Shown: in pieces, positions 1-6,149 of the stretch
Position numbering within the stretch: position 1 is the first letter of the stretch
How the letters are laid out: every line of letters begins with the position of its first letter
Assembly: GCA_937925895.1 (NCBI GenBank)
Contig: CALANC010000285.1
Location: 1 to 6,167 of the forward strand
Reading direction: 5' to 3'
Source: an uncultured Desulfobacterales bacterium
Lineage (GTDB): Bacteria; Desulfobacterota; Desulfobacteria; Desulfobacterales; UBA11574
Length of the DNA: 6,167 nt
Notes under the pieces: generated by a model
Database searches by the model: none
The model's input: only the letters and a program-made list of their open reading frames with translations
What the model was told of the DNA's origin: nothing
Position numbers and translations under genes: made by a program

Positions 1-37
1 CGGAACTGAAAGGAAGTTTCCATTGTCGAAGGCAAGA

Positions 38-217
38 GAGACCTTTGAAAAACACCCCCCTTTTGTCCAATCTCTTTGTCAGGCTCAAATTTTAATCCGC
101 GGAATACTCAATGTATGCCTGTGGTTAAAGTTTTCGCCTTCCTTGACCTTGAACCCCGGTTAAATATTAAATTGGATTTAACTGGGCAGGCAAAATTGAA
201 CGTTTTTCAAAAGTCTC
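38..217. repeat. MITE-like element with 16-bp terminal inverted repeats
   Basis: The left end at 38-53 (GAGACCTTTGAAAAAC) and the right end at 202-217 (GTTTTTCAAAAGTCTC) are reverse complements at 15 of 16 positions, enclosing about 180 bp. A short inner pairing is also present (TCCAAT near 67, ATTGGA near 171). The interior has no convincing gene; the 60-codon open frame starting at 76 lies mostly inside it and has no ribosome binding site. The form fits a miniature inverted-repeat element or a decayed end of a larger transposable element. I see no clear target-site duplication. The inverted repeat is directly visible; mobility is inferred. Confidence 0.6.
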
Positions 218-231
218 AACCTATAATTTCG

Positions 232-259
232 TTGACAACTTTAAATAAAAAAATATAAG
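232..259 (+). promoter_or_regulatory. sigma-70-like promoter candidate upstream of the suhB leader
   Basis: TTGACA at 232-237 is a perfect -35 box. TATAAG at 254-259 matches the -10 consensus at five of six positions, with a 16-bp spacer. Transcription would begin near 266, just before the hairpin at 273-301, giving suhB a leader of about 310 nt that includes the repeat remnant at 469-566. The surrounding DNA is AT-rich, so a chance match is possible. No better promoter is visible closer to suhB. Confidence 0.35.
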
Positions 260-272
260 AGTCTATCTCTTT

Positions 273-301
273 GGATCATCTCCAAAAAGTTGGAGTGATC
301 C
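273..301 (+). repeat. hairpin repeat, possible 5' end of the S23-associated family
   Basis: GGATCA (273-278) pairs with TGATCC (296-301) and CTCCAA (280-285) pairs with TTGGAG (290-295), with one bulged T and a four-base loop. A close relative occurs at 2526-2549, where GGATCATCTCCAAAA is again followed by TTTGGAG, just before the family copy upstream of uvrA. Here it may mark the 5' end of an element whose 3' end is at 469-566, with the body lost or replaced. It has no T-run and is not an obvious terminator. Confidence 0.5.
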
Positions 302-468
302 GCAAAGGAAATATTTAAAAATCGATTTAAAAAAAAGAACAATAATCGCTAAGGAATGTGGGAAATAGACAACTACATGGGACCTGTGATCAAATTTCAT
401 CACCGAGGGCAAAACTCGTGAACAAAAGACACCGTCTGTAGTTGCGGTATACTAAAGGAACCTTTTAC
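302..468. other. intergenic stretch with no recognised gene
   Basis: Apart from a weak stem near 401-420 (CGAG with CTCG) and an isolated TATACT at 448-453 lacking a -35 partner, I see nothing in this stretch. It joins a 5'-type hairpin to a 3'-type repeat end and may be the scrambled interior of a decayed element. No similarity to the S23 gene remnants in the other two copies was found by eye. Confidence 0.4.
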
Positions 469-566
469 CACTTGGACCCTTGAATCCTTGAATCCCCAGG
501 CCGCCTCGCCTTGCTTGGCTGGCGGGCGAGCTTGGACCCTCTTCTCCAACTATATTGGAGAAGAAC
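469..566 (+). repeat. 3' remnant of S23-associated repeat family (copy A)
   Basis: It begins with CACTTGGACCCTTGA (469-483), the same string that encodes the last codons and stop of the S23 pseudogene at 2817-2831. Tandem TTGAATCC-type motifs follow, then a 33-bp GC-rich insert (498-530) whose CTCGCC (505-510) pairs with GGCGAG (525-530). The shared 19-bp block CTTGGACCCTCTTCTCCAA (531-549) comes next, and then a terminal palindrome, CTTCTCCAA (541-549) with TTGGAGAAG (555-563). The same block recurs identically at 1825 and 2970. No S23 coding body remains. It ends about 12 bases before the suhB start. Confidence 0.75.
541..563 (+). promoter_or_regulatory. hairpin carrying the only SD-like sequence near suhB
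   Basis: A perfect 9-bp stem with a five-base loop lies 15 bases before the suhB ATG. Its 3' arm, TTGGAGAAG, contains the only purine-rich, Shine-Dalgarno-like GGAG in the area, at a longer spacing than usual (18 bases from GGAG to the ATG). If used for initiation, it would be hidden when the hairpin folds. A T-rich stretch (569-573) follows, so partial termination or pausing is an alternative. The structure is visible; its regulatory role is speculative. Confidence 0.25.
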
Positions 567-578
567 CCTTTTTAATTT

Positions 579-1355
579 ATGGATCTGGAACATATAAAAA
601 GAGTCGGTATTGCCGCTGCTTATAAAGGAGGAAGCCTGCTTAGATCTTATTTCGGTAAGATTTCTAAAATCGATAAAAAAGGTGCGATTGATCTTGTTAC
701 AGAAGCCGATATCGAATCTGAAAAGGTAATTATACACACAATTCAAAGAGCGTTCCCCGACCATGCTGTTTTGGCTGAAGAAAGCGGCCAAAATAAAGGA
801 GCGTCCGAATGTAGTTGGATCGTCGATCCATTGGACGGAACAACCAATTTTACCCATCAGCTCAATCTTTTTTCGATCTCCATTGCCTTTGCCTTAAAGG
901 GAGACACAGAGGTAGGTATTGTTTTGATTCCTTTGACGGGGGAGCTCTTTACCACAACAAAAGGCAAAGGAGCCGAGCTGAACGGAAGGCCCATTAGAGT
1001 CTCCAACGCCCCAACAGTTTCAGAAAGTCTATTAATCACCGGCTTCCCATATAACAAAAGGGAATTTATTGATCCTTTGATGATTCGGTTTGCAAAATGT
1101 CTGAAGGCATCTCAGGGGATACGGAGACTCGGCTCAGCGGCAATTGATCTTTGTTTTGTTGCTTGTGGACGATTTGATGGCTTCTGGGAGCAAAACTTAA
1201 ACCCCTGGGACACTGCTGCCGGCGAGTTGATTGCCAGGGAAGCTGGCGCAGTTGTTACAGATTTTTCTAATAATCCGTTTACCATCGATAAAAAGGAGAT
1301 TCTGGCAACCAACGGCAAAATTCATAAAGAAATCTTGTCTTTGTTGGAACTATAG
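579..1355 (+). CDS. suhB: inositol monophosphatase family protein (SuhB type)
   Basis: This is a 258-residue protein of the metal-dependent, lithium-sensitive phosphatase family, cytosolic, with no signal peptide or membrane segment. The family normally hydrolyses myo-inositol-1-phosphate to inositol and phosphate; in some bacteria SuhB also joins the rRNA antitermination complex. The metal-site residues can all be placed: E67 in LAEESG, D83 and D86 in WIVDPLDGTTNF (80-91), and D211 in the second signature WDTAAGELIAREAGA. The N-terminal DLVTEAD motif (38-44) is also typical. Length is normal for the family (about 260-275), supporting the ATG at 579. No good Shine-Dalgarno site lies at the usual distance; the nearest GGAG is within the repeat hairpin at 541-563. 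The family is certain. The exact substrate (inositol phosphate, or a related sugar or nucleotide phosphate) cannot be fixed from the sequence. Confidence 0.93.
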   Translation: MDLEHIKRVGIAAAYKGGSLLRSYFGKISKIDKKGAIDLVTEADIESEKVIIHTIQRAFPDHAVLAEESGQNKGASECSWIVDPLDGTTNFTHQLNLFSISIAFALKGDTEVGIVLIPLTGELFTTTKGKGAELNGRPIRVSNAPTVSESLLITGFPYNKREFIDPLMIRFAKCLKASQGIRRLGSAAIDLCFVACGRFDGFWEQNLNPWDTAAGELIAREAGAVVTDFSNNPFTIDKKEILATNGKIHKEILSLLEL

Positions 1356-1483
1356 CAATTCTCAACATAATGTTCCGTTTCAGCCGCCAAATCACTTATA
1401 AAAATTTAATTATCCCGATTAGTTGTAGCCAATTTAGGCAAGACAAGTGAATAATCTTCAAGAAAGTCGGTGCTTTCCCAGAG

Positions 1484-1862
1484 GGTTCAAGGGGTCAAGG
1501 ATTCAAGGGTTCGAGTGAAATGCTAAAAAATTACAAAGAATTGAACGTCTGGCAAAAGTCATACGAACTCTGTTTAGAGATATATAGAATAACAGCAAAA
1601 TTCCCACATGAAGAAAGATAGGGTCTAACTTCACAGATAAGACGATCTGCTGTGTCTATTCCTTCTAATATTGCAGAAGTATATGGAAGAAAGACAACCG
1701 TTGATTACATTAGGATGCTTTATATTTCTTATAGTTCGGTTTGTGAACTGGAAACCCAGTTATTGTTAGCCGGGGATTTAGGCTTCATTGAAAACAAACA
1801 CTTGAATCCTTGACCCCTGGAATCCTTGGACCCTCTTCTCCAACTAAATTGGAGAAGAACCT
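1484..1862 (+). mobile_element. S23-type element with inverted motif arrays (copy B)
   Basis: A broken four-helix-bundle gene is enclosed by complementary arrays. The left array (1484-1513) has tandem GGTTCAAG, GGGTCAAG and GATTCAAG units. The right array (1801-1833) has their complements, TTGAATCC, TTGACCCC, TGGAATCC and TTGGACCC. An 18-bp perfect inverted repeat, AGGGGTCAAGGATTCAAG (1490-1507) with CTTGAATCCTTGACCCCT (1801-1818), could close the element into a long stem. The element ends with a 9-bp palindrome, CTTCTCCAA (1835-1843) with TTGGAGAAG (1849-1857). This copy lacks the 5' hairpin seen at 273 and 2526. The layout resembles 23S rRNA intervening sequences, where a terminal stem encloses an S23 ORF, but no rRNA flanks it. 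Mobility is inferred from the multiple copies. Confidence 0.6.
1520..1813 (+). pseudogene. four-helix bundle protein (S23 / 23S rRNA intervening-sequence family), broken
   Basis: From ATG 1520 the frame reads 97 codons to TGA 1811-1813, interrupted by TAG at 1619-1621 (codon 34). The stop falls where the family has the Tyr of its ERYGLTSQ motif, so a single base change explains it. After the stop the frame continues with family-typical text: GLTSQIRRSAVSIPSNIAE, YGRKTT, and the helix around ELETQLLLAGDLGFI. The protein then jumps to ENKHLNP, so the last helix (about 30-40 residues, including the VERMLKALIKSLE-like segment) is deleted. The usual AEGYGR appears as AEVYGR. The final codons lie inside the right inverted array. 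Family members form four-helix bundles, occur in 23S rRNA intervening sequences and resemble the Avd accessory protein of diversity-generating retroelements. Their function is largely unknown. This copy is almost certainly non-functional. Confidence 0.85.
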
Positions 1863-1929
1863 TAAAATTAAATCATCTGGCGGCTAATCGATCAAAGTCG
1901 TTTGAAATTGGGATTTTGAAGGAAGAAAT

Positions 1930-2127
1930 ATGAAAAATGAGTTGAGGAATAAATCTTTTTTGGATGATCATCTTGGCTGCTTCGGTAATTTTAATATCGA
2001 GAACAACATCTGCAAGAAATTCTGCGTGTTGAGCCTCCGTTGTTCAATAGATCGAGACAAAAATATCCGCATGGAAATATTTGAGGATCTGGTATCTTAC
2101 GACAGCATGTTAAATAAAATACAGTAA
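1930..2127 (+). CDS. small four-cysteine protein, function unknown
   Basis: This is a 65-residue ORF with a well-placed AAGGAAG ribosome binding site (about 1918-1924, roughly five bases before the ATG), which favours a real gene. It has four cysteines, C17, C28, C32 and C38, spaced C-x10-C-x3-C-x5-C in CFGNFNIENNICKKFCVLSLRC, followed by a charged helix-like tail (MEIFEDLVSYDSML). Such spacing could bind zinc or an iron-sulfur cluster, but the metal cannot be told by eye. There is no signal peptide or membrane segment. I have an impression of similar short Cys proteins in Desulfobacterales but cannot name a family. It stands alone, 116 bases after the S23 pseudogene and 72 bases after the end of that element's hairpin, with no clear promoter or terminator. 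A chance ORF remains possible. Confidence 0.55.
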   Translation: MKNELRNKSFLDDHLGCFGNFNIENNICKKFCVLSLRCSIDRDKNIRMEIFEDLVSYDSMLNKIQ

Positions 2128-2228
2128 AAAAGCAAGTTCGCTAAATTTGATAAACCGTTTTGAAAATAACAATCGCCTCTGCATACTCTCTTTTTCGAAA
2201 TTTCATGTTACTCTAAAAACACTTTTAT

Positions 2229-2483
2229 ACCTTAATTGATCGTAAACAAAATGAAGAAACTCTATATTATATTAAAATTAAAGCACATTTTCTGCCTTTA
2301 TTGAAATTTTGTATAACTTCTATTAGTGGGATAAAGTTTTTTAAAATCTTCATTTTGTTTACCCTCCGGGAAAGCCAATGATGCCCCATCTCCTGCGTTG
2401 CCAAGGGTTCGCAGTAGCTTACTACGGCTTCACCCTTGGACGTCTTGGATCTGGGGCATCCTCGACTTTCGCTCAATTAAGGT
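2229..2483. repeat. interrupted long inverted repeat
   Basis: The left arm (2229-2257) is nearly continuous: ACCTTAATTGA (2229-2239), two bases, then GTAAACAAAATGAAGA (2242-2257). Its complement on the right is split. TCTTCATTTTGTTTAC (2347-2362, 16 of 16) is separated from TCAATTAAGGT (2473-2483, 11 of 11) by 110 bp of unrelated hairpin DNA. The simplest reading is a palindromic element with arms of about 29 bp around an 89-bp AT-rich centre, into which a second repeat later inserted. The reverse-strand open frame across 2267-2476 is a by-product of this structure. Confidence 0.7.
2363..2472. repeat. compound hairpin inserted in the inverted repeat
   Basis: Nested stems fold this 110-bp segment on itself: GATGCCCCA (2380-2388) with TGGGGCATC (2452-2460), then CCAAGGGT (2401-2408) with ACCCTTGG (2432-2439), then a tip of GTAG (2414-2417) with CTAC (2422-2425). 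Outer GAAAG and CTTTC traces add to the base. The segment is much richer in GC than the surrounding AT-rich DNA, which marks it as a separate unit. It looks like a dispersed intergenic hairpin repeat; I see no T-run that would make it a standard terminator. Confidence 0.65.
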
Positions 2484-2589
2484 TATATTAAATCTTATCA
2501 ATTTCTCTACCGAATCAATATAATAGGATCATCTCCAAAAGATTTGGAGTTAATCATATAGGATTCAAGGGGCAAAGGATTCGAGTGAA

Positions 2590-2831
2590 AGGCTTAAGAA
2601 TTGTAGAGAATTGATAGTTTGACAAAGACGCATGGATGCCGTTTGGATTTTTTAAGAATTAAAAGATAATCTTCCATAAGTAAAAATATTTATATTGAGG
2701 TCCTTCTTTCAAACGATTTAAATGATGAAAATAAAGAAATCTTTTTGGCTGTCGAGAATGATATAGTAAAAGTTGAAAGGATATTCATGGCGCTAATAAA
2801 ACCTTTAGAGAACAAACACTTGGACCCTTGA
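2590..2831 (+). pseudogene. four-helix bundle protein (S23 family), heavily decayed
   Basis: The start is lost (AGG where copy B has ATG). The first codons still align with copy B: RLKNCRELIV then a stop where copy B has Trp, against MLKNYKELNVW. More stops follow and the middle of the gene is missing. In another frame the C-terminal half survives (from about 2692), reading YIEVLLSNDLNDENKEIF then LAVENDIVKVERIFMALIKPLE and ENKHLDP, ending at TGA 2829-2831. This is the last helix of the family, exactly the part deleted from the copy at 1520-1813. The two remnants therefore lost different parts of the same ancestral gene. It is non-functional. Confidence 0.75.
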
Positions 2832-2839
2832 CTCCTGGA

Positions 2840-2966
2840 CCGGCCTGCTCCCCACAGACCTCGCCTTTTAAGGCGGGATCGAGGGGAGCTATAAAAAACG
2901 GATTCCTTACCGGGGCGCGAAGCACTGCTGTATGGCAGAACCCACCCTTTAGGGTGGGGAACTTCA
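2840..2966. repeat. two-hairpin insert within the right array of copy C
   Basis: The segment separates right-array motifs that are adjacent in copy B. The first hairpin has an outer stem GCTCCCC (2847-2853) with GGGGAGC (2883-2889) and an inner stem CGCCTT (2862-2867) with AAGGCG (2870-2875). The second is an 8-bp perfect stem, CCCACCCT (2941-2948) with AGGGTGGG (2951-2958). Neither has a T-run. Copy A carries a different, 33-bp hairpin insert (498-530) at the corresponding place, so this part of the element may attract small hairpin repeats. Confidence 0.5.
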
Positions 2967-3007
2967 ATCCTTGGACCCTCTTCTCCAATTAAATTGAAGA
3001 AGAGCCA

Positions 3008-3013
3008 TATAAT
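3008..3013 (+). promoter_or_regulatory. possible -10 box for uvrA
   Basis: A perfect TATAAT lies 17 bases before the uvrA start, immediately after the repeat's terminal palindrome. No acceptable -35 box is found 16-18 bases upstream, where the repeat's own CTCCAATT lies. Transcription from here would give a leader of only about 10 bases. The match could be chance in AT-rich DNA. No classical LexA operator is evident between the repeat and the gene. Confidence 0.25.
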
Positions 3014-3030
3014 AATACAACATTATTTCT

Positions 3031-5871
3031 ATGAATTCAGAAAATATAATCATACGAGGCGCCAGACAGCATAACTTGAAAAACATTGATGTTGAATTGC
3101 CTCGTAACAAGTTGGTCGTGATTACCGGATTATCCGGGTCAGGGAAGTCAACACTTGCCTTTGATACGCTTTATGCAGAAGGACAGCGCCGATACGTGGA
3201 GTCTCTATCTTCTTATGCCCGTCAATTCCTTGAACGGATGGAAAAACCGGATGTTGACATGATCGAAGGGCTTTCACCGGCCATAGCAATAGAACAAAAA
3301 ACAGCAAGCCACAACCCCCGGTCAACTGTAGGCACCGTTACCGAAATATATGATTATCTGCGCCTACTTTTTGCAAGAATCGGTTCACCACATTGTTACC
3401 AATGCGGACAACCGATTACCTCCCAAACACTCGATCAAATTGTAGACAACGTTCTATCGATGACTCGTGGAACCAAGATTATCATTTTATCTCCTCTTGT
3501 CTCAGGCCAGAAAGGTACCCATGAAAAGCTATTTAAGCGACTCAAAAAGGAAGGGTTCTCCAGGGTCCGTGTTAACGGTAAAACCATTGAAATTGAAGAA
3601 GTCGGCAAACTTAATAAGAACAAAAAACATACCATCGATGGGGTTGTGGACCGTTTGATTATCAAAGAAAAGATAAAAAACCGCCTGGCAGATTCTCTTG
3701 AACTGGCTATGTCACAATCAGACGGTCTTGTCACCGTAGATGTTCTAGACAAGGAACCCGTTCTTTTCAGTGAAAAAACAGCCTGTATTGCATGTGGAAT
3801 AAGTTATCCGGAATTCACTCCGGCCAGCTTTTCTTTCAATTCTCCCCAAGGTGCTTGCTCAACATGCGACGGTTTGGGCTCGACCACTGAATTTGATCCT
3901 AATCTTATTGTGCCAAATCAAGAGCTCTCTCTAAGAGAAGGGGCAGTTGCACTTTGGGCCAATAGAAACACTATCCATTTTTTTGAATTTTTAGATGCAC
4001 TGACCAAGCATTACGGTGTTGACATATATACTCCCTATAAAGATCTACCCGATCACTTCGTAAATGTCCTTTTGCACGGGTCGGGAAATGAAAAAATTCA
4101 ATTCTATTTTGAACGCAATAACCGTCGCTTTTCTTACACCAAACACTTTGAAGGTCTCATCCCCAAATTGAAACGGCTTTATTTAGAAACGGAATCATAC
4201 CAATCCAGAGAGGAAATCAAGCATTATATGGATTTTCGCCCCTGCCCTGAATGCCTGGGTACAAAATTAAATAAAGCCAGCAGGTCCGTTCGAGTCGGGG
4301 AGTGCACCATATTTGAAATAACCCAACTTTCTGTGGCAAAGGCTCGGATTTTTTTTACAGCCCTTACATTGACCGGCAAAGAGAAAATCATTGCCGAACG
4401 AATTCTGAAAGAAATCAATGAACGCTTAGGTTTTCTTGAAAATGTGGGCCTCTCATATATTACCCTTGACAGATCCGCTTATACGCTTTCCGGCGGAGAA
4501 AGCCAACGGATACGCCTGGCAACACAAATCGGATCGAAACTAACCGGCGTCCTCTATGTGCTGGATGAACCCAGTATCGGTCTACATCATAGAGATAATC
4601 AGCGTCTGTTTGAAACCCTTTCAAAGATGCGTGATCTTGGCAATACAGTTCTGGTGGTAGAACACGATGAGAGGACCATACTTGCTTCAGATCATGTCAT
4701 AGACATGGGGCCGGGTGCGGGCGTTAAAGGAGGTCAGGTCGTATTTTCAGGAACACCTGACCAACTATTAAACGAAAAGCAGTCATTGACCGGCCAATAC
4801 CTATCCGGTCGAAAACAAGTAAAAATCCCATCTACCAGGCGTCTTGGAAACAGGAAAAAACTCCTCATCCGAGGCGCATCGGAAAATAACCTTAAAGACA
4901 TCGACGTGGAATTTCCTTTGGGTTGTTTTACCTGTATAACGGGCGTATCCGGTTCCGGGAAATCTACACTTATTCTGGAAACCCTCTACAATGTTCTGGC
5001 CCAACGTCTCTACAATTCCAGGATTCGTTCAGGTTCCCATACAAAAGTGGAGGGGATCGAACATATTGACAAGGTAATAAATATTGATCAATCTCCCATT
5101 GGCAGAACTCCCCGGTCTAACCCAGGCACATATACGGGTACGTTTACTCATGTCAGAGAGCTCTTTGCCAAAACCCCTGAAGCCCGAATGAGGGGTTACA
5201 AACCCGGCCGCTTCAGCTTCAATGTCAAGGGCGGCCGTTGTGAAGCATGTCGGGGCAATGGTATTATAAAGATTGAGATGCATTTTTTACCGGACGTATA
5301 TGTAACTTGCGATGTCTGCCGGGGCAAAAGATACAATCGTGAAACATTGGAAGTCAGATACAAAGGGAAAAATATTACGGATGTCCTCAACATGACCGTA
5401 AATCAGTCTTTTAGCTTTTTTCAAAAGCTAAACAATATCAGGCAGAAATTACAAACGCTGGTAGAAGTGGGGCTGGGATATATCCGTCTGGGCCAACCGG
5501 CGACCACACTGTCCGGCGGCGAAGCGCAACGTGTCAAGTTGTCGCGAGAACTAAGCAAAAAGAGTACCGGAAAAACAGTCTATATTTTAGATGAACCGAC
5601 TACGGGACTTCATACGGATGACATACGCAAACTACTCAACGTCCTAAGTCAACTGGTAGAAGCAGGTAATTCTGTTATTGTAATAGAACACAACATGGAT
5701 GTCATCAAAACCGCTGATCACATTATCGATTTAGGCCCTGAGGGCGGGGACGAAGGAGGGTATATCGTGGGGTGCGGCTCTCCGGAAGTCATCGCAGACA
5801 TGAAAGATTCCTATACAGGGTATTATCTAAAAAACATTTTATCCCGAATATCTCCTGAAGAATTGGACTGA
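3031..5871 (+). CDS. uvrA: UvrA, excinuclease ABC subunit A
   Basis: This 946-residue protein is the cytosolic dimeric ATPase that, with UvrB, finds bulky DNA lesions and starts nucleotide excision repair. It has the two fused ABC ATPase modules. Module I: Walker [10 protein letters not shown] (33-41), signature TLSGGESQR (485-493), Walker B ending LDEP (511-514), switch His H545 in VVEHDE. Module II: Walker [10 protein letters not shown] (638-646), signature LSGGEAQR (827-834), Walker B LDEP (853-856), H887 in VIEHN. Zinc-binding cysteines are present: C252, C255, C276 and C279; a CxxC at C405 and C408; and the C-terminal finger C737, C740, C760 and C763. A further CxxC is at C122 and C125. 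Length matches the family (about 940), and the N-terminus ([15 protein letters not shown]) begins where the family does, fixing the ATG at 3031. No clear ribosome binding site precedes it; GAAGAAGAG in the repeat is about 25 bases away. The gene appears intact and is followed by a large palindrome and a terminator. Confidence 0.98.
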   Translation: MNSENIIIRGARQHNLKNIDVELPRNKLVVITGLSGSGKSTLAFDTLYAEGQRRYVESLSSYARQFLERMEKPDVDMIEGLSPAIAIEQKTASHNPRSTVGTVTEIYDYLRLLFARIGSPHCYQCGQPITSQTLDQIVDNVLSMTRGTKIIILSPLVSGQKGTHEKLFKRLKKEGFSRVRVNGKTIEIEEVGKLNKNKKHTIDGVVDRLIIKEKIKNRLADSLELAMSQSDGLVTVDVLDKEPVLFSEKTACIACGISYPEFTPASFSFNSPQGACSTCDGLGSTTEFDPNLIVPNQELSLREGAVALWANRNTIHFFEFLDALTKHYGVDIYTPYKDLPDHFVNVLLHGSGNEKIQFYFERNNRRFSYTKHFEGLIPKLKRLYLETESYQSREEIKHYMDFRPCPECLGTKLNKASRSVRVGECTIFEITQLSVAKARIFFTALTLTGKEKIIAERILKEINERLGFLENVGLSYITLDRSAYTLSGGESQRIRLATQIGSKLTGVLYVLDEPSIGLHHRDNQRLFETLSKMRDLGNTVLVVEHDERTILASDHVIDMGPGAGVKGGQVVFSGTPDQLLNEKQSLTGQYLSGRKQVKIPSTRRLGNRKKLLIRGASENNLKDIDVEFPLGCFTCITGVSGSGKSTLILETLYNVLAQRLYNSRIRSGSHTKVEGIEHIDKVINIDQSPIGRTPRSNPGTYTGTFTHVRELFAKTPEARMRGYKPGRFSFNVKGGRCEACRGNGIIKIEMHFLPDVYVTCDVCRGKRYNRETLEVRYKGKNITDVLNMTVNQSFSFFQKLNNIRQKLQTLVEVGLGYIRLGQPATTLSGGEAQRVKLSRELSKKSTGKTVYILDEPTTGLHTDDIRKLLNVLSQLVEAGNSVIVIEHNMDVIKTADHIIDLGPEGGDEGGYIVGCGSPEVIADMKDSYTGYYLKNILSRISPEELD

Positions 5872-5893
5872 ACCTTTGTAAAAAAAAGTAAGC

Positions 5894-6098
5894 ATTCAGG
5901 AGGTATCCCTTATCTTTTCCGCTCGGGTGTCTCCGTCGCTGGTCATTTCAATGGTTTAGCAGCGGGGGCATTCCTTCCCCCTCCGCATTCCACCCTTCGC
6001 TGCGCTCAGGATGGCTGCGGTCTCCACCACAGCTAAACCACTAAAATGACGAAGCGACTCCGCCAATATCGTTCAACGAAAATGGATACCTCCTGAAT
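5894..6098. repeat. 205-bp near-palindromic element after uvrA
   Basis: The ends are 15-bp perfect inverted repeats, ATTCAGGAGGTATCC (5894-5908) and GGATACCTCCTGAAT (6084-6098). A second pair of arms lies inside: GTCGCT...TGGTTTAGC (5935-5960) is complementary, with few mismatches, to GCTAAACCA...AGCGAC (6032-6058). The centre (5961-6031) is GC-rich, with GGGGG and CCCCC tracts. The whole could form a cruciform or a long RNA hairpin. It has the size and form of a MITE or large intergenic repeat and contains no gene. I see no certain target duplication; A-rich tracts flank both sides. Confidence 0.7.
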
Positions 6099-6113
6099 AC
6101 TTGCAAAAAAAAC

Positions 6114-6149
6114 GGGGTCATGCCGAATATAGGCTTGACCCCATTTTTT
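6114..6149. terminator. rho-independent terminator, probably bidirectional
   Basis: GGGGTCATGCC (6114-6124) pairs with GGCTTGACCCC (6132-6142) with one mismatch around a seven-base loop, followed by six T (6144-6149). An A-run just upstream (about 6105-6112) would act as the T-run on the other strand. It lies about 240 bases after the uvrA stop, beyond the palindromic repeat, and would end uvrA transcription; it could also stop a gene entering from the right. Confidence 0.85.

Larger units (their letters stand above)
2526..3006 (+). mobile_element. S23-type element, decayed, upstream of uvrA (copy C)
   Basis: This is the longest copy of the family. It starts with a hairpin, CTCCAAA (2533-2539) with TTTGGAG (2543-2549), preceded by GGATC as at 273. 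The left motif array follows (2561-2585, GGATTCAAGG and GATTCGAG units), including TCGAGTGAAA identical to the bases before the S23 start in copy B. A ruined S23 gene comes next, then the right array, broken by a 127-bp insert (2840-2966). The shared 19-bp block (2970-2988) and the terminal palindrome, CTTCTCCAATT (2980-2990) with AATTGAAGAAG (2992-3002, one mismatch), close it. The left and right arrays have diverged and pair less well than in copy B, so this copy looks older. Confidence 0.6.

Noticed and set aside
76..258. 60-codon + strand open frame
   Set aside because: It lies mostly inside the MITE-like repeat, has no ribosome binding site and shows no recognisable domain.
465..857. 130-codon - strand open frame overlapping the suhB start
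   Set aside because: It is antisense to the clear inositol monophosphatase gene and to the repeat remnant, with no domain of its own.
1484..1513. Tandem motifs as a CRISPR-like array
   Set aside because: The units are only 7-9 bases, imperfect and without spacers, and no cas genes are present.
1382..1885. AGCCGCCAAAT (1382-1392) and ATCTGGCGGCT (1875-1885) as outer inverted repeat around copy B
   Set aside because: Ten of eleven bases match, but at about 490 bp separation and without a counterpart around the other copies this may be chance.
2160..2187. TTGAAA with CATACT, promoter-like pair
   Set aside because: The -10 match is poor, no gene follows in that direction for over 800 bases, and the DNA is AT-rich.
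2267..2476. 69-codon - strand open frame
   Set aside because: It runs across the compound hairpin and the inverted repeat. Its apparent content follows from the palindromes, and no family is recognised.
3435..3752. 105-codon - strand open frame within uvrA
   Set aside because: It is antisense to an intact, family-typical part of UvrA.
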